DNA of 64,000 nucleotides from the NCBI RefSeq assembly GCF_030580955.1, contig NZ_JAUQON010000001.1, positions 62,001 to 126,000 on the forward strand, in the 5' to 3' direction. This stretch comes from Hymenobacter convexus (GTDB lineage Bacteria; Bacteroidota; Bacteroidia; Cytophagales; Hymenobacteraceae). A program made the translations under genes and the position numbers. The notes under the pieces are model-generated. The model ran no database searches. It worked only from the letters and a program-made list of their open reading frames with translations, and was not told the DNA's origin. How positions within the stretch are numbered: position 1 is the first letter of the stretch; each line of letters begins with the position of its first letter. Positions 47,333 through 55,185 of this stretch are shown piece by piece.

Positions 47333-47681
47333 AGAAAGTAATTGAGGTGGACAAGGGACAAGCAAGAGGAACTGGCCGTACCCATTGGAAGCAGCCGGGT
47401 AGGCGCCCATCAAAACGGGTTGACCAGCAGATGATTAAGTCCGGAAAGGGGAGCGTGCTGATAATCGGCGGCCTAACGATTCAGTTTCGGCATTCGAAAT
47501 ATAGAGTTGCTTCACGCGAACTGACAAAGCTTAAAAATCATATATTGCAATACAATTTGGCTTAGGCGTGGAAAAACGCCTGCCGTCTGGCGGGCCCGAA
47601 ATTGGGGGCGCCCGTCCGGTTGCAGCAAACAAAATGAGTACATTTGCAGTTGAAACGCGATACCAACAATAAACCTCTATC
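47333..47681. other. divergent intergenic region before ahcY
   Basis: 349 bp between the giant T9SS gene and ahcY. On the minus strand, TTACTTTCT abuts the start at 47332, a -7-like box at the start codon. On the plus side an AT-rich tract (47500-47570) precedes the ahcY promoter candidate. No gene is seen. Confidence 0.4.
47620..47646 (+). promoter_or_regulatory. candidate ahcY promoter
   Basis: TTG (47620-47622), a 16-base gap and TACATTTG (47639-47646), an exact -7 match. The start codon is 36 bases on. The spacer is shorter than usual. Confidence 0.45.
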
Positions 47682-49001
47682 ATGGTGGAAACCACGACGA
47701 AAACGTACGTTCCGTACAAAGTAAAGGACATGAGCCTGGCCGAGTGGGGCCGTAAGGAAATCCGCCTCGCCGAAGCTGAAATGCCGGGCCTGATGTCGCT
47801 GCGCGAGGAGTTTGGCGCGGCCCAGCCTTTCAAAGGCGCGCGCATTGCCGGCTGCCTGCACATGACCATCCAAACGGCCGTCCTCATCGAAACCCTCACC
47901 GCCCTGGGCGCTGAAGTGACGTGGTCGTCGTGCAACATCTTCTCCACGCAGGACCACGCCGCCGCCGCCATTGCCGCCGCCGGCATCCCGGTGTATGCCT
48001 GGAAAGGCATGGACGAGGCATCGTTCGACTGGTGCATCGAGCAGACGCTGTTCTTCGGTGAAGACCGGCAGCCGCTGAACATGATTCTCGACGACGGCGG
48101 CGACCTCACCAATATGGTGCTGGACCGCTACCCCGAGCTGGCCGCCGGCATCAAGGGCGTGAGCGAGGAGACGACGACCGGCGTGCTGCGCCTCTACGAG
48201 CGCGTGAAAAACGGCACGCTGCCCTTTCCCGCCATCAACGTGAACGACTCGGTGACGAAGTCGAAGTTCGACAACAAGTACGGCTGCAAAGAGTCGGCCG
48301 TGGACGCCATTCGCCGGGCTACCGACATCATGATGGCCGGCAAAGTGGCCGTGGTGGCCGGCTACGGCGACGTAGGAAAAGGCACTGCTGCTTCGCTGCG
48401 CGGCGCCGGCGCCCGCGTCATCGTGACGGAAATTGACCCCATTTGCGCCCTGCAGGCCGCCATGGACGGCTACGAAGTGAAGAAGATGGAAAACGCCATT
48501 CCGCGCGCCGACATCGTCATCACCACCACCGGCAACTGCGACATCATCCGCGAGGAGCATTTCCGCGCCCTGCGCGACAAAGCCATTGTCTGCAACATCG
48601 GCCACTTCGACGACGAAATCGACATGGCGTGGCTGAACACCAACTACGGCCACACCAAGGACACGGTGAAGCCCCAGGTAGACATCTACACCATCGAGGG
48701 CAAAGAGGTGATTATCCTCGCCGAAGGCCGCCTCGTGAACCTGGGCTGCGCCACCGGCCACCCCTCGTTCGTGATGTCAAACTCGTTCACCAACCAGACC
48801 CTGGCCCAACTGGAGCTGTGGCAGCGCGCCGACCAGTACGAAAACCAGGTATATACCCTGCCCAAGCACCTCGACGAGAAGGTGGCCCGCCTGCACCTCG
48901 CCAAAATCGGCGTGGAGCTGGACGAACTGAGCCCCAAGCAGGCCGACTACATCAAAGTACCGGTAGAAGGCCCGTTCAAGTCGGACCTGTACCGCTACTA
49001 G
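47682..49001 (+). CDS. ahcY: adenosylhomocysteinase
   Basis: 439 residues, normal length. Substrate domain: [20 protein letters not shown] and [21 protein letters not shown]-binding: [20 protein letters not shown], then [17 protein letters not shown]. The C-terminal tail KSDLYRY reaches into the NAD site of the neighbouring subunit and is conserved. It hydrolyses S-adenosylhomocysteine to adenosine and homocysteine, removing the inhibitory product of AdoMet-dependent methylation; metK is 14 kb upstream. A 42-bp copy of its 3-prime end lies 0.9 kb downstream. Confidence 0.98.
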   Translation: MVETTTKTYVPYKVKDMSLAEWGRKEIRLAEAEMPGLMSLREEFGAAQPFKGARIAGCLHMTIQTAVLIETLTALGAEVTWSSCNIFSTQDHAAAAIAAAGIPVYAWKGMDEASFDWCIEQTLFFGEDRQPLNMILDDGGDLTNMVLDRYPELAAGIKGVSEETTTGVLRLYERVKNGTLPFPAINVNDSVTKSKFDNKYGCKESAVDAIRRATDIMMAGKVAVVAGYGDVGKGTAASLRGAGARVIVTEIDPICALQAAMDGYEVKKMENAIPRADIVITTTGNCDIIREEHFRALRDKAIVCNIGHFDDEIDMAWLNTNYGHTKDTVKPQVDIYTIEGKEVIILAEGRLVNLGCATGHPSFVMSNSFTNQTLAQLELWQRADQYENQVYTLPKHLDEKVARLHLAKIGVELDELSPKQADYIKVPVEGPFKSDLYRY

Positions 49002-49017
49002 TAGCTGCTGCCAGAAC

Positions 49018-49053
49018 AAAAAGGCCAGCCCACGCAAATGGGCTGGCCTTTTT
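49018..49053. terminator. ahcY terminator (bidirectional)
   Basis: A perfect 15-bp stem (aaaaaggccagccca and complement) with a 6-base loop. T-runs on both strands also serve the convergent T9SS gene. Confidence 0.9.
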
Positions 49054-49074
49054 GATTTTCCGACCGACCCAACG

Positions 49075-49758
49075 CTACTCCAGGAGCACGCGCTGCGACA
49101 CCGCGGCTCCGCCCGCCACGCCCAGGCGCAAGGTGTAGGCACCGGTGGGCAGCGCGGGCAAGTGCAGCCGCCAGTGGCCGCCAGTGGCTGGCTGAAGCGT
49201 GCTGCCGGTGCTGGCGTAGCAGGGGCGCCCCACCGCGTCGAGCAGGGTAATGGAACTGATTTCCTTATCGCTCGGGATGAGCAGCGAGAGCGCGCCACCG
49301 GTGGCCGGCGTGGGGTACACGGCCCAGCCCCCGTCGGCCGGCTTGGTGGCCAAGGCGCCCCGCACCTGGAACGTGAGCGAAACGGTATCGCGGGGCCCGC
49401 TGGTGCAGGTTTGGCCCCAGCCCAGCATCGCGCCAATAAACGACACGGTGTAAGTGCCAGCCGGAAGGCGGCCTACATTCACCGAATCGATGAAACGGGA
49501 CATAACAGTAGCATTCGCTACCTGATAACAACCGCTAAAGGTCATTTGACGCCCATTGACTATAAAGCTGGTGTTGAGGCGGTATCCTTCAAAGGCAGTG
49601 CTTGCGTAAAAATTTAGCCTGACTTGGTCATTTACCGTGGGGGTTGCCGGTACTACAGTTGGCCTGATGAAAAGGAGCGGGTTGCTTTGAGCGAAGGCTG
49701 CGGAGGTGGCTAGCGCCAACGATACAAGTACGATTATAAGAGTAAGCGTGTAGCGCAT
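49075..49758 (-). CDS. small T9SS type A sorting-domain protein
   Basis: 227 residues with a signal peptide (LTLIIVLVSLALATSAAFA, cut after AFAQ). Residues about 20-125 are beta-rich (RPTVVPATPTVNDQVRLNFY; GRLPAGTYTVSFIG) with Cys residues, as in Ig-like domains. The last 75 residues are a T9SS sorting domain (VYPTPATGGALSLLIPSDKE to AVSQRVLLE). It is expected to be surface-anchored or released; the function is unknown. It lies between ahcY and the second copy of the ahcY end. Its C-terminal half is GC-rich like its neighbours; the first half is less so. Confidence 0.85.
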   Translation of the reverse strand: MRYTLTLIIVLVSLALATSAAFAQSNPLLFIRPTVVPATPTVNDQVRLNFYASTAFEGYRLNTSFIVNGRQMTFSGCYQVANATVMSRFIDSVNVGRLPAGTYTVSFIGAMLGWGQTCTSGPRDTVSLTFQVRGALATKPADGGWAVYPTPATGGALSLLIPSDKEISSITLLDAVGRPCYASTGSTLQPATGGHWRLHLPALPTGAYTLRLGVAGGAAVSQRVLLE

Positions 49759-49897
49759 AGCTGTTGGTTTTGCAAGTGTACAGCGTTTAACGTAGCAGAG
49801 GGTTTCGAGTTATAAAACGTCTGGTAATAAAGTAGATGCATAAGCCCGCGCTAACTGCTCACCCGGTAAGAGGGCTTTTGAACAGTTTGCGTACAAG

Positions 49898-49939
49898 GTG
49901 CCGGTAGAAAGTCCGTTCAAGTCGAACCTGTACCGCTAC
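49898..49939 (+). repeat. relic copy of the ahcY 3-prime end
   Basis: 42 bases match 48957-48998 at 38 positions. All four differences are transitions, and the reading (VPVESPFKSNLYRY) keeps the ahcY tail apart from two substitutions. The stop is lost (CAA instead of TAG). A second hairpin follows at 49970, as the ahcY terminator does after the true end. No further ahcY sequence lies upstream. Confidence 0.85.
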
Positions 49940-49967
49940 CAAGGAGACGCTGCTAACGAGTCTGTAC

Positions 49968-50534
49968 TTAAAAAGGCCCACTTAGCATGTTTGCTACGTG
50001 GGCCTTTTTGTTGACTTCTAACGTCGGGCCAATGGCTGGTTGGGTGTTCATCAGCCCTTCAAATTCTTCGCCGCTGCTGGTGAGGACCGGAGTGCCGAGC
50101 AGCAGCCAATGGTGATTGAGCACGGCCCAGTAGCGCAGTTGGGTGCCGTGCGGTTGCAGCGTGCCCATCACGGGCTCCCACCGGTGGCCCAGCGTGAAGC
50201 CCGAAATACTGGCGTAGAGGCCGTTGGGCTTGAGGCTGTTGTGGCTGGAATCGTACTCGGCTCGCAGAAAAAGCCGGTTGCTGCCGCCGAGGTCGACGGT
50301 TTGGTTGGCGCCGGCGTTGGAAAACAGACCGTGCGTCGAAGCCCTGGCCAACAGGTTTTTGACCGGTCCGGTTGGATTAGCGGAGCGTCGGCTTATGACC
50401 AGCACCGCCAGCACAAACAGCAGCAGGGCGCCCCGGCCCAAGTGCTGCCGCACCAGCTTGGCGGCCCGAAACAGGATGTAGACGATGCCCAGCAGCACCA
50501 GCACATTCAGCGCCGACCATAGCAAATTCAACAT
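49968..50534 (-). CDS. small membrane protein of unknown function, C-terminus running into a hairpin
   Basis: 188 residues from the ATG at 50534 (MLNLLWSALNVLVLLGIVYI), a start that gives a membrane helix; a second helix is LGRGALLLFVLAVLVISRR. The rest (NQTVDLGGSNRLFLRAEYDS, GFTLGHRWEPVMGTLQPHGT, YWAVLNHHWLLLGTPVLTSS) looks soluble, on the far side of the membrane. It starts 23 bp past the LLM oxidoreductase stop, so the two form an operon. The last codons (KKAHVANMLSGPF, stop TAA) are encoded by a terminator hairpin, so the natural C-terminus may have been replaced. No family is recognised. Confidence 0.7.
   Translation of the reverse strand: MLNLLWSALNVLVLLGIVYILFRAAKLVRQHLGRGALLLFVLAVLVISRRSANPTGPVKNLLARASTHGLFSNAGANQTVDLGGSNRLFLRAEYDSSHNSLKPNGLYASISGFTLGHRWEPVMGTLQPHGTQLRYWAVLNHHWLLLGTPVLTSSGEEFEGLMNTQPAIGPTLEVNKKAHVANMLSGPF
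49970..50009. terminator. hairpin after the ahcY relic, inside the end of a convergent gene
   Basis: A 12-bp stem (aaaaaggcccac / gtgggccttttt) with a 16-base loop that can itself pair (tagca/tgcta). It has terminator form on both strands, but on the minus strand it is the last 13 codons of the gene ending at 49968. Confidence 0.8.
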
Positions 50535-50557
50535 AAGGCAGAGGCGTAAGCGTTGGT

Positions 50558-51622
50558 TTACTTCGGGAAGGTAGCGGTATTGGGCGTGGGCTGGCCCAAA
50601 GCCGCCCGCACCGCCGGCGCCACCTGCGTGCCCAGCAACTCGATGGAGCGCAGTACGCTCTGGTGCGCAATGCCTTCGATGACGAGTTGGGCCAGGAAAC
50701 GGGTGTTGTTGAACAGCCGGTGCTGGTAGAGCAGCTTGTCGATGATGTCCTGCGGCGCGCCCACCAGCAGCGGGCCCTGCGGGCCGCAGAGGTAGTCGAA
50801 GTGGCGGCGGTCCATGGGCGACCAGCCGCGCTCGCGGCCGATGCGGTTCATGAGGGTGGAGTAGGGCGGAAAAAATTCGTCGCGGGCCTGCTCGGCGGTA
50901 TCGGCCAGGTGCAGGTGGCAATTGATGGCCAGCTGCAGCGCCGCCACGTCGTGCCCGGCTTGCTGGGCCGATTCGCGGTAGAGCTCCGCAAACGGCACGT
51001 ACTGCGCCGGCGCCCCGCCGAGAATGGCAATGGTGAGCGGCAGCCCCAGCTGCCCGGCCCGAATAACCGAGGCCGGCGTGCCGCCCACGCCTATCCAGAC
51101 CGGGATTTTGGCCTGCGCCGGGCGCGGATACACACCCTTGGCCTCGATGGCGGCGCGGTGCTTGCCCTGCCACGTCACCACTTCGTTCTCATTGATTTTG
51201 AGCAGCAGCTGGAGCTTTTCGATGAACAGCGCATCGTAGTCCTTCAAGTCCTGCCCGAACAGCGGAAACGACTCGATGAAGGAGCCGCGCCCGGCAATAA
51301 TCTCGGCCCGGCCATTTGAAATGAGGTCGACGGTGGCGAAGTTCTGGAAGGTCCGCACCGGGTCGACGGAGCTGAGTACGGTGACGGCGCTGCTGAGGCG
51401 GATGCGCTTGGTGATGGCGGCCACGGCGGCCAGAATGACTTCGGGAGCCGAGATGATGAAGTCGGGCCGGTGATGTTCGCCGAGGGCCAGCACGTCAAGG
51501 TCAACTTCGTCGGCCAACTGGCCCATGGCCAGCAGCTCCTGCATGCGCTGGGCGGCGGCGTGGTCGTGGCCGGCGAGATGGGCGGGGGCGATTTCGCCAA
51601 AGGAGCTAATTCCAATTTCCAT
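50558..51622 (-). CDS. LLM-class flavin-dependent oxidoreductase
   Basis: 354 residues from the ATG at 51622 (MEIGISSFGEIAPAHLAG); the open extension upstream is not conserved-looking. Luciferase-like TIM-barrel motifs: DVLALGEHHRPDFIISAPEV, ITKRIRLSSAVTVLSSVDPV, SNGRAEIIAGRGSFIESFPL and IPVWIGVGGTPASVIRAG. The family uses FMNH2 or F420-like cofactors for oxygenation or reduction; the substrate here is unknown. It is first in an operon with the membrane protein at 49968-50534. Confidence 0.92.
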   Translation of the reverse strand: MEIGISSFGEIAPAHLAGHDHAAAQRMQELLAMGQLADEVDLDVLALGEHHRPDFIISAPEVILAAVAAITKRIRLSSAVTVLSSVDPVRTFQNFATVDLISNGRAEIIAGRGSFIESFPLFGQDLKDYDALFIEKLQLLLKINENEVVTWQGKHRAAIEAKGVYPRPAQAKIPVWIGVGGTPASVIRAGQLGLPLTIAILGGAPAQYVPFAELYRESAQQAGHDVAALQLAINCHLHLADTAEQARDEFFPPYSTLMNRIGRERGWSPMDRRHFDYLCGPQGPLLVGAPQDIIDKLLYQHRLFNNTRFLAQLVIEGIAHQSVLRSIELLGTQVAPAVRAALGQPTPNTATFPK

Positions 51623-51777
51623 GAGGGAGGGGTTTCGATTGCAAAGACAGAACGCGAGACGCGCGAGCGGGGCCAATTGTTTTGGGCGAAATAGCGCGCA
51701 ACGGCCGCGAAATTGGGAACAACCACCAATTACTTGAGCTACGCAATATTCCGCAACCCATCTCAGTCGCGACGAAG

Positions 51778-51785
51778 TAGCTTTG
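51778..51785 (+). promoter_or_regulatory. candidate -7 box adjacent to the S9 peptidase start
   Basis: TAGCTTTG matches TAnnTTTG exactly and ends three bases before the ATG at 51789. There is no -33 TTG at a suitable distance (the nearest is 40 bases off). Confidence 0.3.
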
Positions 51786-51788
51786 CTT

Positions 51789-54245
51789 ATGCGTAATCTT
51801 TACTTTCTAGGCTTGCTGCTGAGCGCAGTTGAACCTGCACTGGCACAGGTACCTTCAACGACGGCGGGCAGTCTGGGCCCGCTTACCGTCGATAAAATCA
51901 TGCGCGAGCCGGTGCAGTGGGTGGGCACCGCGCCGTCGAACGTCTACTGGGCCGAGGACGGCCGCCGCATCTATTTCAACTGGAACCCGACCAAGGCCCG
52001 GCGCGACTCGCTTTATGAGGTGACTCCCACGGGCCCGGCCGCGCCGCGCAAATTGAGCCAGCGCGAGCAACGCGAACTGCCCGCCAGCACCGGCGTGTAC
52101 GACGACGCTTACACGCGCAAAGTGTACGAGCGAGAAGGCGACATTTACCTGCTCGACCTCAAAACCCAGAAAAGCCGGCGTGTGACTAACACCGCCGAAC
52201 GCGAAAGCAACCCCGATTTCGCCCAGCTGGGCAAACTCGTGAGCTACGTGCGCGCCCAGAACCTCTACACCTGGGACCCGGCCACGGGCGAAACCGTGCA
52301 GCGCACCGACTTCCGCAAGGGCAGCAAGCCCGCCAGCACCACGCCCACCGACAAGGCCGAGCGCTACCTGCGGGCCCAGCAGCTGGCGCTATTTGAGGTG
52401 GTGCGGCTGCGCGACCAGGACCGGCAGGCGCAGGAGCGCCAGCAAAAAGCCTTGGCCCGGCTGCAGCCCAAGGCTATTTACCTGGGCCTGCAAACTGTGG
52501 CCAACCTGCAGCTCAGCCCCGACGGCCGTTACGTGACCTACACCCTGCGGCAGGAGCCTACGGCGGCCAAGGTGGCGCTGGTGCCCAGCTTTGTGACGGC
52601 CTCGGGCTTTACGGAAGATATTTCGAGCCGTACCAAAGTGGGCGCGCCCCAAACGGCTGTCGAGCTGGGTATTTATGACATTGCCCGCGATACCACTTTC
52701 GTGCTGGGCTACAAGGAATTGAAGGGCCTGGATGAGCAGCCGGCCTACCGCAAGGAATACGCGCTGCCGGCCAAAGCGCCCATGCCCGCCGACTCGGCCA
52801 AGGCCGCCGCGGGCAAAGCGAAGAAGCCCGAGCTGCGCCGTGTGCAGCCGTTTGGTCCGTATTGGTCGGCCGATGGGCAGCGGGCGTTTCTGGTGATGCG
52901 CACCGCCGACAACAAGGACCGGTGGATAGTGGGCCTCGACCCGGCCACCCAAACCATTAAGCTGCTCGACCGCCAGCACGACGATGCCTGGATTAACGGC
53001 CCCGGCATCGGCTACGGCCCTGGCAACGTGGGCTGGCTGCCCGACAACCGCCGCGTGTGGTTCCAGAGCGAGGAAACCGGCTACAGCCACCTCTACACCG
53101 TGGACGCGACCACCGGCCAGAAAAAAGCCCTGACCAGCGGCAAATTCGAAATCCAGAACGCCCAGCTCAGCCGCGACCGCAAAACCTGGTACCTCACCGC
53201 CAACGCCACGCACCCCGGCGAGCAGCAGTTTTACCACCTGCCCCTGAACGGCGGCGCGCTTCAGCAAATCACGACCCGGCCCGGCGCGCACGAGGTAACC
53301 GTGTCGCCTGACGGGCGCACCCTGGCCGTGCGCTACAGCTACACTAACAAGCCCTGGGAGCTGTTTGTGATGGCCAACAAGCCCAAGGCCCCCATGCGGC
53401 AGCTCACCCACAGCACCACGCCGGAGTTTGAAAGCTACCCCTGGCGCGACCCCGAAATCATCACCTTCAAGGCCCGCGACGGGGCCGACGTGTACGCCCG
53501 CCTCTACCGCCCGGCCAACCCCGCGGCTCAGGGCCCGGCTGTGATATTCGTGCACGGCGCCGGCTACTTGCAGAATGCCCACAAGTGGTGGAGTCAGTAC
53601 TCGCACGAGTACATGTTCAACAACCTGCTGGTGGAGAAGGGCTACACTGTGCTCGACATCGACTACCGCGGCTCGGCTGGCTACGGGCGCGACGTGCGCA
53701 CGGGCATCTACCGCTACATGGGCGGCAAGGACCTTTCGGACCACGTGGACGGCGCCAAGCTGCTGACCGAAAAATACGGCGTCAGCCCGCAGCGCATTGG
53801 AATTTACGGCGGCTCCTACGGTGGTTTTATCACGCTCATGGCCATGTTCACGCAGCCCGAGGTGTTCCGGGCCGGCGCTGCGCTGCGCTCCGTGACGGAC
53901 TGGGCGCACTACAACCACGGCTACACCGACAACATCCTCAACGAGCCCTACAACGACTCCCTGGCCTACGCCCGCTCCTCGCCCATCAACTACGCCAACG
54001 GCCTGAAAGGGGCCCTGCTCATGTGCCACGGCATGGTGGATACCAACGTGCACTTCCAGGACATCGTGCGCCTGTCGCAGCGCCTCATCGAGCTGAAAAA
54101 GGAGAACTGGGAGCTGGCCGTGTACCCCGTCGAAGACCACGGCTTCGTGGAGCCTTCGTCGTGGACCGACGAGTACAAGCGTATTCTTAAGCTGTTCGAA
54201 ACCAACCTCAAGCCCGTCGGGGAACGGAGTGGGGCAGGGCAATGA
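51789..54245 (+). CDS. exported S9 family peptidase (DPP IV-like)
   Basis: 818 residues from the ATG at 51789, opening a signal peptide (MRNLYFLGLLLSAVEPALAQ). Residues about 25-560 form a beta-propeller-like region with WD-type strands (GPYWSADGQRAFLVMRTADN; AQLSRDRKTWYLTANATHPG). The alpha/beta-hydrolase domain follows, with catalytic Ser676 in YGGSYGGFITLM, Asp751 in MVDTNVHFQD and His784 in EDHGFVEP. It matches the S9B/S9C dipeptidyl- or acylaminoacyl-peptidase type, secreted to the periplasm, and probably takes dipeptides from peptide N-termini. Confidence 0.94.
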   Translation: MRNLYFLGLLLSAVEPALAQVPSTTAGSLGPLTVDKIMREPVQWVGTAPSNVYWAEDGRRIYFNWNPTKARRDSLYEVTPTGPAAPRKLSQREQRELPASTGVYDDAYTRKVYEREGDIYLLDLKTQKSRRVTNTAERESNPDFAQLGKLVSYVRAQNLYTWDPATGETVQRTDFRKGSKPASTTPTDKAERYLRAQQLALFEVVRLRDQDRQAQERQQKALARLQPKAIYLGLQTVANLQLSPDGRYVTYTLRQEPTAAKVALVPSFVTASGFTEDISSRTKVGAPQTAVELGIYDIARDTTFVLGYKELKGLDEQPAYRKEYALPAKAPMPADSAKAAAGKAKKPELRRVQPFGPYWSADGQRAFLVMRTADNKDRWIVGLDPATQTIKLLDRQHDDAWINGPGIGYGPGNVGWLPDNRRVWFQSEETGYSHLYTVDATTGQKKALTSGKFEIQNAQLSRDRKTWYLTANATHPGEQQFYHLPLNGGALQQITTRPGAHEVTVSPDGRTLAVRYSYTNKPWELFVMANKPKAPMRQLTHSTTPEFESYPWRDPEIITFKARDGADVYARLYRPANPAAQGPAVIFVHGAGYLQNAHKWWSQYSHEYMFNNLLVEKGYTVLDIDYRGSAGYGRDVRTGIYRYMGGKDLSDHVDGAKLLTEKYGVSPQRIGIYGGSYGGFITLMAMFTQPEVFRAGAALRSVTDWAHYNHGYTDNILNEPYNDSLAYARSSPINYANGLKGALLMCHGMVDTNVHFQDIVRLSQRLIELKKENWELAVYPVEDHGFVEPSSWTDEYKRILKLFETNLKPVGERSGAGQ

Positions 54246-54325
54246 GCTCCGGGCACAGTTCTCGGCTTCACTGCCAGTCAGGCCTTTTGTTTGCGCCCGT
54301 TATAATGGTAGCAGGCTGGTACCCG

Positions 54326-55144
54326 TCAGCTTTTCTTTTTGGGTTTGGTGATTGGGGGCAGATGGGCCAGATAAGGTCGCACGTACTGATTTTTGGGAAA
54401 AAATTGCAGGGTGCGGCTGCCGTAGTAGCGGCAGATTTCGGGCTCATTCAGGCGGAAATAGCATTCGGTCAGGTAGCCCAGGGCTTGTTCGTAGAGCAGC
54501 GGGTTTTGGGTAAGCTCGCTCAGCGATGAGGCCCCGATTAGAAAGCGCGCCATGTTGTACGCCGCCGGTTTCCATTGCTCCTGGTCCATTTGTAGGGTGC
54601 CGAGTTTCCAATAAGCCTCCAGAAACCAGTAGTCGATGGTGGCCGTGGAGTCATTTTCACCGTTTTCACGGTCTAAGTCGCTAATCAGCTTCTGATATGC
54701 CTCAAATGCCTGCGGCTTGGTTGATTCCGTTTGATAAAGCGCCCGGGCATAATGAAAAAGCAGGAAACGGTTCTGGGGTTCGCTGGCTACGGGAAGGCTT
54801 AAATCAGCTACGGCTTCGGCGAAATGGGCTTGGTTATAAGCCGCTTTTGCTGCAGCAAGCGCTGGCCCGAAGACAACCGATTCTACCGCGGGCAAGGGCT
54901 CGGGTTGCATCATATGCTGGCCCGCGGCTGCAATTTGCTTGGCCGAGGCTCCGGCAATGGCGGTAGCATGGGCCTTGAGGATGGTGTTCTTGGCATAAGG
55001 CAGCACCGCATCCGGAGTCATCAAGTGATACTGAGCATTTCCGGCGGAAGGCAGTAGTAGGTTGAAAATCAGGATGAAGCTGAGCAGGGCTATAGTCCGC
55101 CGGTGTACGAACCGAAAATTGACTGCTTGCAGAAAAACATTCAT
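54326..55144 (-). CDS. secreted TPR-like protein of unknown function
   Basis: 272 residues. A signal peptide is buried after about 15 basic residues (RRTIALLSFILIFNLLLPSA, cut after GNAQ). The mature part has helical hairpins of TPR type (AAYNQAHFAEAVADLSLPVA; LLFHYARALYQTESTKPQAF; LLYEQALGYLTECYFRLNEP) and ends in a Lys-rich PKKKS tail. It has no enzyme motif. It lies 41 bp from the stop of the second S9 peptidase on the same strand and may be co-transcribed with it. Confidence 0.75.
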   Translation of the reverse strand: MNVFLQAVNFRFVHRRTIALLSFILIFNLLLPSAGNAQYHLMTPDAVLPYAKNTILKAHATAIAGASAKQIAAAGQHMMQPEPLPAVESVVFGPALAAAKAAYNQAHFAEAVADLSLPVASEPQNRFLLFHYARALYQTESTKPQAFEAYQKLISDLDRENGENDSTATIDYWFLEAYWKLGTLQMDQEQWKPAAYNMARFLIGASSLSELTQNPLLYEQALGYLTECYFRLNEPEICRYYGSRTLQFFPKNQYVRPYLAHLPPITKPKKKS

Positions 55145-55185
55145 CGCCGAGAAAGAAGTAGCCAGTTGAAAAAGAAGCTACCAAA

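Noticed and set aside
50535..51173. upstream extension of the membrane protein gene through the LLM oxidoreductase region
   Set aside because: The extension overlaps most of a clear flavin oxidoreductase in another frame; the ATG at 50534 opens a membrane helix and leaves a normal 23-bp operon gap.
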